A DNA stretch of 64,000 nucleotides from Euonymus europaeus (Eukaryota; Streptophyta; Magnoliopsida; Celastrales; Celastraceae), in contig OY756972.1 of assembly GCA_963580455.1 (NCBI GenBank), positions 15,143,001-15,207,000 of the forward strand. Reading direction: 5' to 3'. The position numbers and the translations under genes were made by a program. Positions 1-11,929 of this stretch are shown here, piece after piece; position 1 is the stretch's first letter, and each line of letters opens with the position of its first letter. Under the pieces are notes generated by a model. The model ran no database searches and was not told the origin of the DNA. It worked only from the letters and a program-made list of their open reading frames with translations.

Positions 1-346
1 TCTTCAGGAATTCTAGAAATGAAATTCTGGTCCGAGTGCTCTTCTGGCCCTGGAGCGTTGGAAGGGCGTTTTCCTCTGCCTCTGAAATGCTGGAGCACTA
101 GTAGGGCGCTGAAAGGACATTTTCTCCTGGATTTTATGTCTTATGGAGTGCTGGAGCGCTGGTAGGGCGCTGAAAGGGCGTTTTCCTCTGGTTTTTAGCC
201 AAATATTCTCCAATTCAACTACAACTTCACTTCAACCCTCCTACATACAAAACACACAAAATCTCAAAGTATCAACTCAATCTTAACACAAAATAATGTA
301 AATGTGTACCAAAATATGCATGTAAATGTGGTATAAAATACACACA
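1..346 (-). repeat. 3' LTR start of Athila-like element (partial)
   Basis: On the minus strand the LTR starts TGTGTGTATT at 346, directly downstream of a purine tract AAGTGTGGGGGTA (about 353-365). About 50 bp match 4882-4931. Further in, at about 50-195, there are three imperfect GC-rich repeats built on GGAGCGCTGGTAGGGCG. The same word recurs near the end of gag at 3380-3412. The LTR continues past the left window edge, so its length and 3' end are unknown. Confidence 0.6.
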
Positions 347-365
347 TCAAATACCCCCACACTTA

Positions 366-2460
366 TTTGTTTCTCATCCCTGAGAAAATTAACCAAATGA
401 CAGAAAATAAACAAGTCCCATGCCTCCATTATTCTCATAAATTTACCCCACAAAATCGCATCCTTAGATAATTAACAAAAATTCCACAAGAGAAGCATAG
501 ACAAAAATAGGATCAACTCACCGACACATCCATCTCAAGTACATACCAATCACTCATCACATAACTCTTAGCTTTAACTTCAAATCTCACCGGAATGTCA
601 CTTAGAAATAAATCACACTTGAAGTTTAGTATAATAAAACTCTCTCATGTATGTGGGTCGAATAAGATAACTGAGAAAATATGAAAGTCCACATACAAAT
701 GATTATGAAAGATGGCTAAGAGGGATATTATAATATGAGTCTCATCAACGGAAATCACTTATCAAGAATCGTGAATCATACCTTGAATTGTCCTCAAAGT
801 CAAGCCAAGCTAATCTAGGATCAAGTAGGGCTTTTAAGCTTGTAATGTAAAGGTAAGAGAAAAGTAATATTGGCAAAGAGGGTATTGAACAAGAGTAGGC
901 TTGAAGAGAACCATCCAATAAATCCATGTAATGCAACGTCTCAACTTATCATACCATATCTCTTAACTATATTACACTTCCATCTTTTCAAAATGGTTCA
1001 TATCACTTATTCAACATTTTTTTTCTTTCCTTTCTTTTACACTTCTTTATTCTTTCTTCTAGCCATATCAACCATACCCCCACACTTGTTTTCTTTTGAC
1101 ATCCCAAAATATCAAACTCTGACATGATTAGCAATGATCACATATACCCAAGCGAGACCACTTCCTGTGAAACATTTTGTTCTCTCAAGCACACTAATTT
1201 ATGCTAATTCCCAATGAGTCAATTGGGTATATTAAGAAAAGTTGGTGTTTAGGCTCAAAAGGGGTTCTAGCGGTAACATATAAAAAAGGGTGGGCTAGAA
1301 AGGCTCAAACAATTTAAAAGAAGGCCTACTTTCATCTCTTAGATTTGACCCAGTCATCATAAGAAAAACTCATCAAGGCATCAATTCACAAGGACATGTT
1401 ATTGGTTCGTGATTGAAATAATCATGAGATTATTAAGAAGAAATGAAGCACAAAAGAGTATATGAACTGAGACACATATCCCTCAAAATAAACGATAGGC
1501 TCAAATGTCACTGGATTAAGTCTTCACAAGTATGTATGTGATGAGGAATAACATGAAACTTTTCGATTTCATATGTCAAATGACAATTCACGTAGAGTCT
1601 AACTTCCCACTTACATAATTAAGTATCTTATCCATAGAGCGATCAAATGAAACAAAATTGATTTCATCATGGTAGAAGAACATGGAACCAAAACACAAAA
1701 AATTAAATCCGACTACTTTATTAACAATCCACTTTCGTAGGAACACACGATAGTACTTAGCATGTACTACAAGCCTTTAAACCTCTAGGTGTCCCTAGTA
1801 GGATGAGTTATAGTCTCGTGAGGGTTTACCAGAATGTTACCCACAAACATTCAAAAAGTCTTTTTTTAATAAATATGTCAATCCTCCCCCCACACTTGAA
1901 ATATGCAATGTCCTCAGTGCATAGAATAAAGGAAAAACAGCATAAGGGGTCAAAGTTAGAGTAACACAACCTGACTGCAAAGCTTCTCAGAATATTGCAG
2001 CACTGCACAGTCATCACCAAAACTGCAATATCTCCATCATCTGAACTCTGATTGGCAAACCGTCAAATTCTATGAAAACTAGACATCAATAGCTTTCCGT
2101 TCGTATATGGCTCATAGTCTGGTTTGTTGGGATATGTTCCCAGAATTTTTTTCTTTGCTACAATTTCAGACAGGATTTTCTACCAGCACTTGTAAGAATT
2201 GTTTTCTTGTGTGAATAGGAAGGAGATTATTCCGTGGAAACGAAAATTAAAACCTAGATAATTAACGGACAATAAAATGAAACGAAGTTACCTAGGTGGG
2301 TTGCCTCCCACCAAGCGCTTTATTTATAGTCTAGGCAAGACTTAGCTCTTCCAGTAGCTAAATTAGTGAACTTGGAATTCCACTTTCCGTGCATTGTCTT
2401 GAAGTGAAAAGCTTCCTCTAAGCACACCCACATCGACACCCAAAGCATGCCTTTTGTGAC
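366..2460. other. Non-coding 3' region of Athila-like element
   Basis: This stretch between protease and 3' LTR contains only short, unsupported reading frames. It is AT-rich. It includes a conserved-looking hairpin word at 2295-2312 and a second AAGTGTGGGGGG purine tract (minus strand) near 1885-1898. No pol or envelope-position reading frame is visible. Confidence 0.5.
2295..2312. other. Short hairpin GGTGGGTTGCCTCCCACC downstream of protease
   Basis: A six-base perfect stem (GGTGGG/CCCACC) closes a six-base loop. It is followed at once by AAGCGCTT, itself an 8-base palindrome. It lies about 150 bp past the end of the protease frame. The structure is seen in the sequence; no function is assigned. 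Confidence 0.5.
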
Positions 2461-3274
2461 TCATAGTTGCAAGGCAATTGGATCTGCCAGAAAATCGGAA
2501 TAAACGTTTTCCCTCTTTCCAAAAACAACTCTCTTGTGTGGAATGCTTCTAAGTGAATTCACAGACTCAACTTTGGGTGAATGCTTGAATTTTTTCACAA
2601 AATCCGCTTTAGTTGTGAGCACCTTCTCCACTGATTTCTCATCTTTTGTTTCCTTAAAATTGAAGACCACCTTGTTGTCGTTATTTGTGATTGATATTTT
2701 GCCTTCGTACACATCAATTGTCATCTTGGAAGTATTCATGAATGGTCGGCCCAAAATCAGAAATGGTTCCTCTACATGACCTTGACAATCCTGCATATCA
2801 AGTACTAAAAAATCAGTTGGAAAAATTAGTCCATGTACTTTAACTGAAACATCTTCTAGCACTCCCTTTGGATATCGAATAGATCAATCGGCCAGTTGTA
2901 TGACCACAGAGGCCATTTTTGAGGGTGCCTACATCCAAAGATTCAAAAATAGAAAGATGCATTAAATTAATTGATGCACCCAAATCCAATAATGCATGTT
3001 CAAAATTTTTATTGGCTATGCAACAAGGTATAGTGAAACTCCCTGGATCTTTAAGCTTTGGCGGGAACGACTTTGGCAATATGGCACTTGACTCTTCGAT
3101 CAGTTGAGCCACCTCAATTTCATTTACTTTCTTGGATTCTATCAACTCATAAGCTTCATTGGGTTCATCCTTTAGTTCTTTACTCATTTTTGGAGTTTCC
3201 CCTTGTGATGAAGGTGGTTTCCAATTCATCCTAAGTCGACTTGGGAATGGAACACGTGGAGCGTAAGGATTCAT
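2461..3274 (-). pseudogene. Athila-like retropepsin (aspartic protease) region, frameshifted
   Basis: This part of the polyprotein would encode the retroviral-type protease that matures Gag-Pol. The first part (3274 to about 2900) carries [11 protein letters not shown] followed by the active-site block [12 protein letters not shown], where DLGA replaces the usual DTGA as in Athila-type elements. The second part (2862 to 2461) carries VHGLIFPTDFLVLDM and the flap/C-terminal block FLILGRPFM. The two parts lie in different frames, with the break near 2850-2900, so no continuous protein is made. The same blocks occur uninterrupted at 28400-28800 in the younger element. Family assignment is strong; activity is excluded by the frameshift. 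Confidence 0.75.
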
Positions 3275-3355
3275 CCTTTCATAGCGAGAAATTGGATCTT
3301 CATCACCAGTGTTGGGTGCCCTTATAGTGCTCGAGCACTGTAAGTGCGTTTTTCT

Positions 3356-4830
3356 CTATCCCTCATCTGCATCCTGAATGCCCTTCTGGCGCTGGAGCGC
3401 TGGAAGGGCGGTTTCGTCTGCCACTTCTCTTGAAACTTCAACTTCTTCATTGTTCCCTACATCAATAGCCTCATTAGCAATATCAAAATCAGTATTGATA
3501 AATTTACCTCCCTGAAGATGAATAGCCATGGCATGCTCCCGATTTTTTGGATTAATCTCAGTTTGACTTGGAAATTTTCCAACTTCTCTCTTGCTCAATG
3601 CTTCTGCAATTTGCCCCACTTGCATCTCTAATTTTTGTTGATTGATTGCTAATTGTTTTACCATATCTTCTAGCGAGGTAGAAGGAGTAACTTGCGATGA
3701 GTTGTTCAGAGCTTGAGGATTCTGAATGTTCTGTGGGTTTCTCCATGAAAAATTTGGATGGGAGTGCTGGCCTGGATGATAAAAATTTGGGTTATTATCA
3801 TACCTCGGATTCCGATTGAAGGAGTTCATCATGTTGGCTTGTTCTTGCACAAATTTCGGGAAGTCCACCCCTTGTGGACAAGCAACAGTTGGATGTCCTG
3901 GGACTGCACATATGGCGCAAAGCTCTTGTGGTACAACATGTCCATTCATAGCTAGTAGCATATCCAATTTTGTTGAAAGAGCAGCAACCTGAGAATTTTG
4001 TGACAGAATATCAGAATTTGAAATCTCAAAAGCATTGTGTCTCTTACCTCTTACTTCGGTATGTTGAATTTCATTGGCTAAGTTGTCAAACAGAGTATGA
4101 CATTCGGTTGAAGTTTTTGTTCGGATTGATCCTCCTGCGTAGTTATTGACTGTAGCCTTGCTAGAAACAGTCAGTGCTTTATAAAAAATACGCATCAACA
4201 CCAAAATAGGTAAGGAATGATGGGGACACTGAGTTAGAAGACTATTAAACCTGTCCCATGCCTCTGAAAATGTTTCGTCATGTTGTTGTTCAAAATGCAT
4301 GATCTTATCTCTCAAAGCATCAGTTTTTTGTGTAGAGAAAAATTTCTCCAAAATTTATTTTGAATTTCAATCCATGAGTTGAGAGAACCTGACCTTAAAC
4401 TGTTTAACCATGACTTGGCCTTGTCCTTCAATGTATATGGGAAGATCTTCATCTTCAAGTGCTCCTCAGTAACTCCTGCAGTCAATGGCATGCTAGAAAC
4501 CAAATTAAAAAGTTCACGAATATGATTTAAAGGGTCTTCCGCATTTAGACCATGAAAAGATGGCATCATATTAAAGTGAATGGATTTAAGCTCATAATTC
4601 CTATCAGCTGTAGGGAGTGTAATGCATGAAGGAGATTGTGGGATGGTAGGGATGTCAAGATCACCCATTGTTTCGATTGGAACAATTTCTGCCATTGCTT
4701 TGATTTCCGGCAACTTTTCTTTGTCGCTTTTAGCACCTTGCTTCTTATGCCTCAAAAGTCCTTCGATGTCGTCGATGTAAGGTGGCAAATCCTCTTTCAA
4801 AGATCGCCTGCCTTGCATACAATTTGAATT
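3356..4830 (-). pseudogene. Athila-like gag (capsid plus zinc knuckle), frameshifted
   Basis: Gag is the structural protein that packages retrotransposon RNA. From about 4820 downward it starts near MQGRRSLKEDLPPY. It contains the capsid block PSFHGLNAEDPLNHIREL and the retrotransposon-gag block LKDKAKSWLNSLRSGS. A single-base frameshift near 4330 moves the reading into the second frame, which continues with TQKTDALRDKIMHFEQQHDE, then CAICAVPGHPTVAC (a C-x2-C-x4-H-x4-C knuckle near residue 145 of that frame) and a Gln/Asn-rich linker. It resembles the gag at 26624-27606. The C-terminus runs into GC-rich repeats also found in the LTR. Confidence 0.78.
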
Positions 4831-4870
4831 CGAGAGAAAGTAAGTTAAGCACACTTTAAGACTTAAACAA

Positions 4871-4931
4871 GTCCCCGGCATTGTAAATGTGTACCAAAAT
4901 ATGCATGTAAATGTGGTATACAATACACACA
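4871..4931 (-). repeat. Internally deleted 5' LTR fused to primer-binding-site remnant
   Basis: On the minus strand the first about 50 bp of the LTR (from TG at 4931) run directly into TGCCGGGGAC (4870-4880). This matches the 3' half of the Athila tRNA-Asp primer site (TGGCGCCGTTGCCGGGGA). The rest of the LTR and the 5' half of the primer site are missing, so one deletion joined LTR and leader. Confidence 0.6.
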
Positions 4932-5765
4932 TGAGTCACATGAGCATCGAGGATCCACGCAACCATCAACAAGTAGTGATGTATGGGGTTGTAGTAGTCA
5001 ATTGTAAATGGTCCAGGTTAGAGATGGAAAACGTCAAGAAAACTCGAAAGGTGTTGAGGGGTAGGTTCATGCGTCGAGGACTGAAGAAGTATTACCAATT
5101 GGAGAGAGACCTGTTATGGTCAACAGAACATTATGTAGAACATTTAGTAAAGGTATTGAAGACTCTTGAAACCGGCTGTATTCTCCTTTTGGAAACTAAG
5201 GTCAGACTCTTGCTAAGCAAAATGACTATGACTATGTGTGATACCACAATATTGAAGATCATGAGGAAGAGTCTTAAGAAGCAACCAATGGCAGGGGCGA
5301 TCTCTTTAGCGAGTTAGTATGTCTATATAGGGCATATTGTCAAGTGAAGAGTCAAGCAATAGTAATATCTGGCATGTGAAGCCAGTAGGGGAAATTTGGG
5401 TAGGAAATTATTGTGAGAGGGGAATTTAATAAAAGTAGGAGTAGGAGAATAATGGGGAGGGAGTGATGAATGATTGATTGGTTATTAGTGGATATTGTTA
5501 CAAACTATTTTATGAATGTATTTGAATAAAAAAAATTATGTTATTAAACACTACATTATAACTTTGCGTATCTGATTGGATGGTTGTTTTCAATGACTGA
5601 AATGTTATGATTTCAATTTGATACTAAAATAGTTGATAAGAAATATATGTACTAATGTATGGAATGTGTTGGTTGCACGCATTAAATGAGAACAGCAACA
5701 TGAACTGCAATGGGTTTGTAAGAAGGAATGGTAATGAACAAGAAGGGGCTGGTGAAGAATAGGAT
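4932..5765. other. Unassigned stretch between elements
   Basis: An open frame of about 125 codons crosses 4945-5317 on the plus strand, but its composition (Arg/Lys/Leu-rich, no motif) and lack of family resemblance give no support for a gene. The rest is AT-rich. I see no LTR ends or RNA genes here. Confidence 0.35.
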
Positions 5766-6400
5766 GTGGCTACTGGAGGACAAAGAGTTGTGGGCTTAAA
5801 GGGAAATGACGTGAGGAACCAAGATGTGATGGCTCGCACGCTGGATTTGATGCAACAGCAACATACAGTGCAAATGCAGAGGCCAACAGAGGTGCAGCAG
5901 CGCCCTCTCAAGAGAATGGATGTTATTGAGAGGTTTCAAAAACTTAATCCGAAGGAGTTCTTAGGGGGTACTGATCCATTGGTGCCAGAGGAATGGGTTC
6001 GATCATTGGAGATTATCTTTGAACACTTGCGTTTGTCAGATTTGGAGAAAGTGCAATGTGATACTTTTATGCTGACCAGGCACACTCGGGACTAGTGGGA
6101 TGGAGCCAAACTTGTTATCAATGTGGCCACTCTCACCTAGACAAAGTTTAAGGAGATTTTTTATGCCAAATATTTTCCTAAGGATATAAAAGACAGAAAG
6201 GTTAAGGAGTTTCTGGAGCTCAAGCAAAGAAACTTTACAATAGTGGAGTTGGTTCGAAAATTTGAGCAAGGGTGCAGGTTCGTTCCATTCCTCGCCGAGA
6301 ATATAAAGTTGAAGAAAGACCATTTCCCGAGAGCATTGAACCCCAACAAGTTAATTCAGATCTAATTGATATGAGGGTGAAAGAAAGAGCATTTTTGGTT
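5766..6400 (+). pseudogene. Ty3/gypsy gag (retrotransposon gag domain) fragment
   Basis: The first frame carries VIERFQKLNPKEFLGGTDP, then EEWVRSLEIIFEHLRLSD, the usual start of the retrotransposon-gag domain. It stops near 6093. Reading continues in other frames with TKFKEIFYAKYFPKDIKDRK, then VRKFEQGCRFVPFL. Wording and order fit the gag of chromovirus-like or related gypsy elements, different from the Athila and Tat gags in this window. It is interrupted by at least two stops and a frame change, and no zinc knuckle or pol follows. It is a decayed fragment. Confidence 0.65.
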
Positions 6401-8048
6401 TTACACCTATTTCTTGTATTCACCGACCGGGATCATCTCACTCAAAGGAGTTTGATATGATTTAGAATACTTGTAATTGTTGTGATGGATTGAGTATAGA
6501 ATTCTTGAGGGATTGAATAATACTCAATTGTGTGTAATTCAAAATGTTTGGGGTATATAAGTACATTTTCGGGAGTAATTATATTTTGAGGTTGATGTCT
6601 CCAATAGAGCCTATATGAGGTTTCTATATTAGAGCTCCCATTATCTGTGTGCTTTAGGTCGCACGGTTCGTTCACCTGTATGAATGAAATCTTATGCAAG
6701 TATAAATTTTATGATACATTTAAGATGAGTCTAACCCATCATGGTCGAGTGGGAGATGATGGACTTAGGGATGTGGGCTGGGTCGCCCATATGGAGTAGA
6801 CTCAGCCCAACCCATTTACAAGAGAAGTTAAGAGAGGTTGAAAAGAAGTTACATGAAGTAACTATATTCAAACCTCTCCCATATGTGTATGTAACTTCAC
6901 CAAGAGAAGAGACAAGTGTGAATCTTCTTGAGAGAGTTCCAAAAGAGTGTGTACTTGCGATTTTATATCAAAACGGTGTTCGTATTGTGGAATTGATTTC
7001 GATTCTAGTAATTGGAGTTTGACGTTGAAGCATTGAAGACATATAACAATCATGTCAAGTTTTTCGTACCGATCAAGAAAATAGTAAGTGTTCTTGATCC
7101 TCCTGAATCTACACAGTTAGTAAGCAATAATTCTTCCTCCCTTTGTATTCCTGATCCACCATCGTAAGGCATTTATTGAGTAACTCTAGAACCTAGACTC
7201 ACGCAGGGAGGGTTATTGCACCCAATATTCCAGCATCTCAACAAATGCCACAACAGCTCACAACTTATGATCACAAAAGTCTAGACCCATTTAAAACCAC
7301 AATTTTTAACAGCACCCATACAAGAACATAAACATAGCATTGAAGGTAACTAACAAGTAAACACTCCTCTTAGCTACCGATCATCACAAGCTACCGATTA
7401 TCATGAAATTGAAGCATCACGTACCTATTATGCGTGCCTTGCAACTAGTGTACAACTCAAACTTTGAAATTCCTTTAACCAAATACCCTCAAGCACAACA
7501 CCGAGCCCTTCAATTTCCTGGTGACCAACCTAGCTAGAGCTTGATGGCAGCAAGCATGACCATGCACCTCCCTTCTTTCTCTCTGATCTCGATTCTTCTG
7601 CAACCTTTCTCTCTTCTTTTTTTCTTATTTTTTTATATGCCAAATAACTAGACTTATCCATTTAGTTTTCCCCTTTTTTTACACCTTAACCACCCATAAC
7701 ATAAGTAATTGCAAGGAAACCCCTCCAACACATTTCCCTTTCTATCACTACTAGCTAACCATTCTCATTTTTTCTAAAGTTCAATTCATAATTTCCTACC
7801 GCTCATTATCATTACTTTATATATTTATTACTTTGTTTATTATCTATTTATTTTAGTCTTAATAATATTATTATTATTATTTATCTCTTTTTTCATTATA
7901 AATGAATTATTTTGATCTGAATTTTATTATTGGATCCTCTATCGTATCGTTGTACATGTGTCACCCTCTTATTCATTATTTATATTATTCCTAGGTCAGG
8001 ATGTCACAGCCACACATTCTCAGGCCTCCGTGATAAGGGCTTATTGGA
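6401..8048. other. Non-coding stretch with a possible LTR 3' end near 7993-8007
   Basis: No supported gene. It is AT-rich with long pyrimidine runs around 7560-7690. At 7993-8007 the sequence TAGGTCAGGATGTCACA resembles the 3' terminus of gypsy LTRs of the TGTGA...TCACA type seen at 58073-58088. I cannot find the matching start or a target-site duplication, so this is only a possible truncated LTR. Confidence 0.3.
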
Positions 8049-9022
8049 TTGAGCTCACATCGATTTAGGGCTCAATATGAAAATCGATACAACTTGAAGG
8101 GCTTAATATATGGTTTTGTCAAAATAGAATTATCACATTCATACTCTAAGTTGTTACCTTATGTTTTGTATGCACCTATTTTGGAGCTGAAATCGTTTCC
8201 TAATCATCTAAAATATGGCTATTTGGTATATAAAGAGACACTTCTAGTCATTATTACTAAAGGATTGGCTCCAACACAAGAAGAGGGGTTGATGAGAGTA
8301 TTATAGAACCACATAACAGGAATTGGTTGGATCATAATTGATATAAAAGGCATCAATCAATCACTGTGTATGCATCATATTTTGTTGGAGGCAGCGTCTA
8401 GTCCAAGCTGGGAGGCCCAATGAAGACTGAATCTAGTCATAAAGGAATTCCTCATGAAGGAGATTGTTAATCTCTTGGATGAAGTAATCATTTATCAAAT
8501 CTCGGATAGTGCTTGGGTGAGTCCGGTACAAGTCTTACCAAGAAATCTGGAGTGACAGTAATCAAGAACAAAAATAATGAGTTTATTCTGACAAGAGTAT
8601 AAAGTGGATGGAGGATGTGTATCGATTACTACAAGTTAAATGACATGAATAGGAAAGACCATTTCCCTTTTCCATTCATTGACTAGATGCTAGAACAATT
8701 GGCAGGTAAGTATTTTTATAGTTTCTTTGATGGTTACTCCAGTTATAATCAAGTTGTCATAAACTACATTTGCATTTAGGAGAATGTCATTTGGACTTTG
8801 CAATGCATCAGAAACATTTCAAAGATGCATGATGAGTATTTTTTTCTGATTTAACCGAGAATGGAATTGAAGTGTTCATGGATGATTTTACTGTATACGG
8901 TGATTCTTTTGACATTTGTTTGGATAATTTGGGACATGTGTTAAATCAGTGCATTAAGACAAACTTTTTTTTGAACTTTAAAAAGTATCATTCCATGGTA
9001 AAACAAAGAATTTTTTGGGTCC
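8049..9022 (+). pseudogene. Reverse transcriptase part 1 (Athila-like), multiple stops
   Basis: Recognisable blocks in order are LKSFPNHLKYGYL (linker before RT), GIGWIIIDIKGINQS, SDSAWVSPVQVLP and the catalytic MDDFTVYGDSFDICLDNL (8878-8930, the DD of the RT active site). They match AYVGEES..., [13 protein letters not shown] and [12 protein letters not shown] in the intact copy. Stops and frame changes near 8306, 8540, 8610 and 8700 make it non-functional. The strand would encode the enzyme copying element RNA into DNA. Confidence 0.75.
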
Positions 9023-11134
9023 TATTATGCAATGCTCCATCCCATGAAACTCTAATTTCCAAGCTCGTAGTATAGAGCGCTACCTATATTACATCCCAAC
9101 CCATCACTACTACCCAATTCTATATATAAGGGGAACCCAATTAATGCTAGAATAAATTTAGCTAAGCATAATCTACCTCTAATTAACTAAACACATTAAA
9201 TAACTCAAAGAATCATCCTAATACTGAGGAGCATTTAACAGTCATAATCTCATAATGGTAATTAAATCAATAACGTACAATGCATATTTCTTGACCTTGT
9301 TTTGTGAACTTTTGTTTAATCACGATAATCTGAAATACTAGCAACAACCCTAAAGCTTAAGTACAATTTAATATTCTTGTCATGGACTATCAAAACCTAA
9401 CTTCCACACATGAGCATCCTTTTCATGGATTTGCGGCGCCATCAACCTAAGTCAACATAATCATCAAAGGATTTAGTACCTATATTACAAAACATAGTGA
9501 GCCGAGGCCCAGCAAGTAACACTTATGCATGAATTCACATGAATATCATCATTAGACAAAAACGGTCAACCGTATAAAATCATTCTTCAAGTACTTGGGC
9601 CCTTAACCTAGATAAATTGCTACAGAGTAATCAGTCGAGATTTCTATCTAATGCCCTACCATATAGCACATCCAGTTAACATCTAAATCCTTTATTCATT
9701 TTCATTTTCCTTTTCTTTTCATTTAATAGTGCCTCATAAACCTTTCTCTTTTCAGTACACCCTCCCTGTAGCAGTAATACCTAGTTCGTAAAAACATTTT
9801 TTCCTTAAACTAGACTTTTCCTTTACATATAGTGCAATGCATCGTGCTTATGAACAATATTTAATACATAAGTAAATCATATGAAACAATCACTTTTAAG
9901 AATATCAAAATATTCATTATAACAGTCTCATCCCCATATTCAGTTCAAGCACATAACAGTACACATTACATTATACACAGAAATACATTAACAGTTCAGT
10001 CGTCCAATCACGATAAACAAACAGCACCTCCAATAAAGTTATAACATAAATGAATCATTCATATCACAATTGACATATAACTCATCATAAGATTACAATC
10101 AAATATGTATCAATAGCCAAACAAATTACACAGACAATAGCATATACAATCCATAAATTGCATTGTTCCATAAAATAGTCAAGTATTACTTACCTCCGTG
10201 CACTCTCGTAATTCCAATAATTAGACTATATGAGACTCTTCGTGAAATTAAGCACAACATTCATATGTATTAACATTTAATTAACAAATTTTTCCAATTA
10301 ATTATTTTAATTAATTTTTTTGTCAATCTAGTCAAATAAGGGAAATCACAGGTCAAACTGTGTTTGCCTCAATCCAACTAGGTCCAGTCAAACATAGTTG
10401 TGCCTCACTGTCTCTCTCCTACATGCGGGTCTAACAGACTCGCAGGTTTTGTTACCGGGTCTTTTCAGTGGGAGGCGAGGTGACAGCCACCGCTAGCATA
10501 TACCAAAAGAGAACGACAAGATGAACGTTCTGCCGGTCCCCGTACCTGCTCGATGGTCATTCTCCAGTACAAAACTGGTGGCCCGCGATCCCTTTCTTCA
10601 CCGTTGATGGTCCGATCAAGCCCTGTTTTATACGAAAATGAAGTCTTTGGATTTATCTCTCTGAGCTCATCCTTTCTGTGTCGTCAATGTATCCAACCGT
10701 CGTCGTCGCCAGTAAAAGGCTTTCAATAGCCGCCGCCTTAACGCAGAATATGTTTATTTATCTCGGTTAGTGCTTCATCTCCTTCCTCGATTCGCGTGCA
10801 AAATTATATATTCTTAAATCTTTTAATTAGTCAGTTACCATTTTACCCCCATCCTCTTTCTTAAACTACTTGAAATCCCCATCTAATTTTGTAATCGTCC
10901 CACTAAATTATTCACTAAATCTTTTACTTCTAATAATTCATATTAATTATATTTTAATTCCGACTTCGATTAGCCTTGTACCCCACACTTTTATCTACCA
11001 CTTAAAATTCAATACAAATATTTTGATCCCAATTAACACATATTATTGCACACGTTAAAAATCATATTAACTGTCACATATATCACTTCACCCTATCGTG
11101 TAAGCTATCCCACGACTCAGGGTATTACATATTA
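9023..11134. mobile_element. Solo LTR (gypsy type), 9028-11129, with TSD TATTA
   Basis: The LTR starts TGCAATGCTCCATCCC at 9028 and ends GGGTATTACA at 11129; start and reverse complement of the end agree imperfectly (TGCAATGCTCC / TGTAATACCCT). Direct copies of TATTA flank it at 9023-9027 and 11130-11134. It interrupts a reverse-transcriptase reading frame that rejoins when it is removed. It carries no coding capacity and no internal region, so it is best explained as a solo LTR left by recombination of a full element. Length 2102 bp. Orientation is not determined. Confidence 0.85.
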
Positions 11135-11790
11135 TTTTCGCAAAAGGTATTAAAGTTGACAAAGCTAAGATTGATTTAATTGTACACTTACCATACCCCA
11201 CTAATGTGTGGGAAGTGAGTTCTTTTTAATGGCCATGTAGATTTTTATCACAGATTTATTATGGATTTCTCAAAAATTGCTTTGCAACTATCTTTACTCT
11301 TTCAAAAGGAGGTGCCCCTTCGAGTTCAGCAAAGATTGCAAAGAGGCTTTTGATAAGCTGAAAATTGCACTAATAACTACTTCAATAATTCAGCCTCCTA
11401 ATTGGACGCTTTCGTTTGAGATTATGTGTGATGCAAAAAACTACATGGTAGGAGCAGTGCTAGGATGATGAATTGACAAGCAAGCCATGTGATCTATTAT
11501 GCATCCAGAACACTCAACATGACTCAGTGCAATTATTCCACAACTAAGAAAGAGCTTCTGGCTATTGCATTTCCATTAAGCGAATTTCGGTCATATTTGC
11601 TTGGTTCTAAAGTGATTGTATTTTCTAAACATGCAGCATTCAAGCATCTACTAGCAAAGAAGGAGTCAAAATCAAGACTGATTAGATGGATTCTTCTTTT
11701 GTAATAATTTAATCTTGAGATCTAAGATAAGAAAGGAGCAGAGAACCTTATTGTTGACCATTTTAGCCAATTGATATGAGAAGAAGATGC
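11130..11790 (+). pseudogene. RT C-terminus and RNase H (Athila-like), decayed
   Basis: The stretch resumes with [15 protein letters not shown] (RT thumb/connection), then CPFEFSKDCKEAFDKLKIAL and PPNWTLSFEIMCDAKNYMVGAVLG, where the RNase H DAS catalytic triplet has become DAK. It continues with [26 protein letters not shown] and [12 protein letters not shown] stop at 11467-11469 and another near 11702 split it. The related intact region is 30000-30620. Confidence 0.75.
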
Positions 11791-11929
11791 CGTTTCTTTG
11801 CAAGAATTATTTCCTAATGAACACTTGTTTGTCGTCAAAGGTATGCTTACTTAGTATTTTGATTTGGTAAATTACTTGGTTGCACACATTCTACCTGATG
11901 CTATGACTAGGGCCAAGAAATAAAAAGTT

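Larger units (their letters stand above)
1..4931 (-). mobile_element. Athila-like Ty3/gypsy element, gag-protease only, left end outside window
   Basis: Reading the minus strand from 4931 down, I see about 50 bp of a 5' LTR, a primer-site remnant, a gag region, an aspartic protease, about 2 kb without coding sequence, a purine tract and the start of a 3' LTR that leaves the window. The same roughly 50-bp sequence occurs in direct orientation at about 297-346 and 4882-4931, as LTR starts should. Gag and the DLGA-type protease match in order and wording the better preserved Athila-like element at 24670-36237. No reverse transcriptase, RNase H or integrase lies between protease and 3' LTR, so this copy is a non-autonomous or deleted derivative. 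Confidence 0.75.

Noticed and set aside
4889..5317. Plus-strand 142-codon open frame
   Set aside because: It starts inside the LTR remnant, has no recognised domain and no family pattern. Kept as unassigned DNA.
7993..8007. End of a second solo LTR in 7.1-8.0 kb
   Set aside because: The terminus looks right, but I found neither an LTR start nor a duplicated target, so it is not called as an element.
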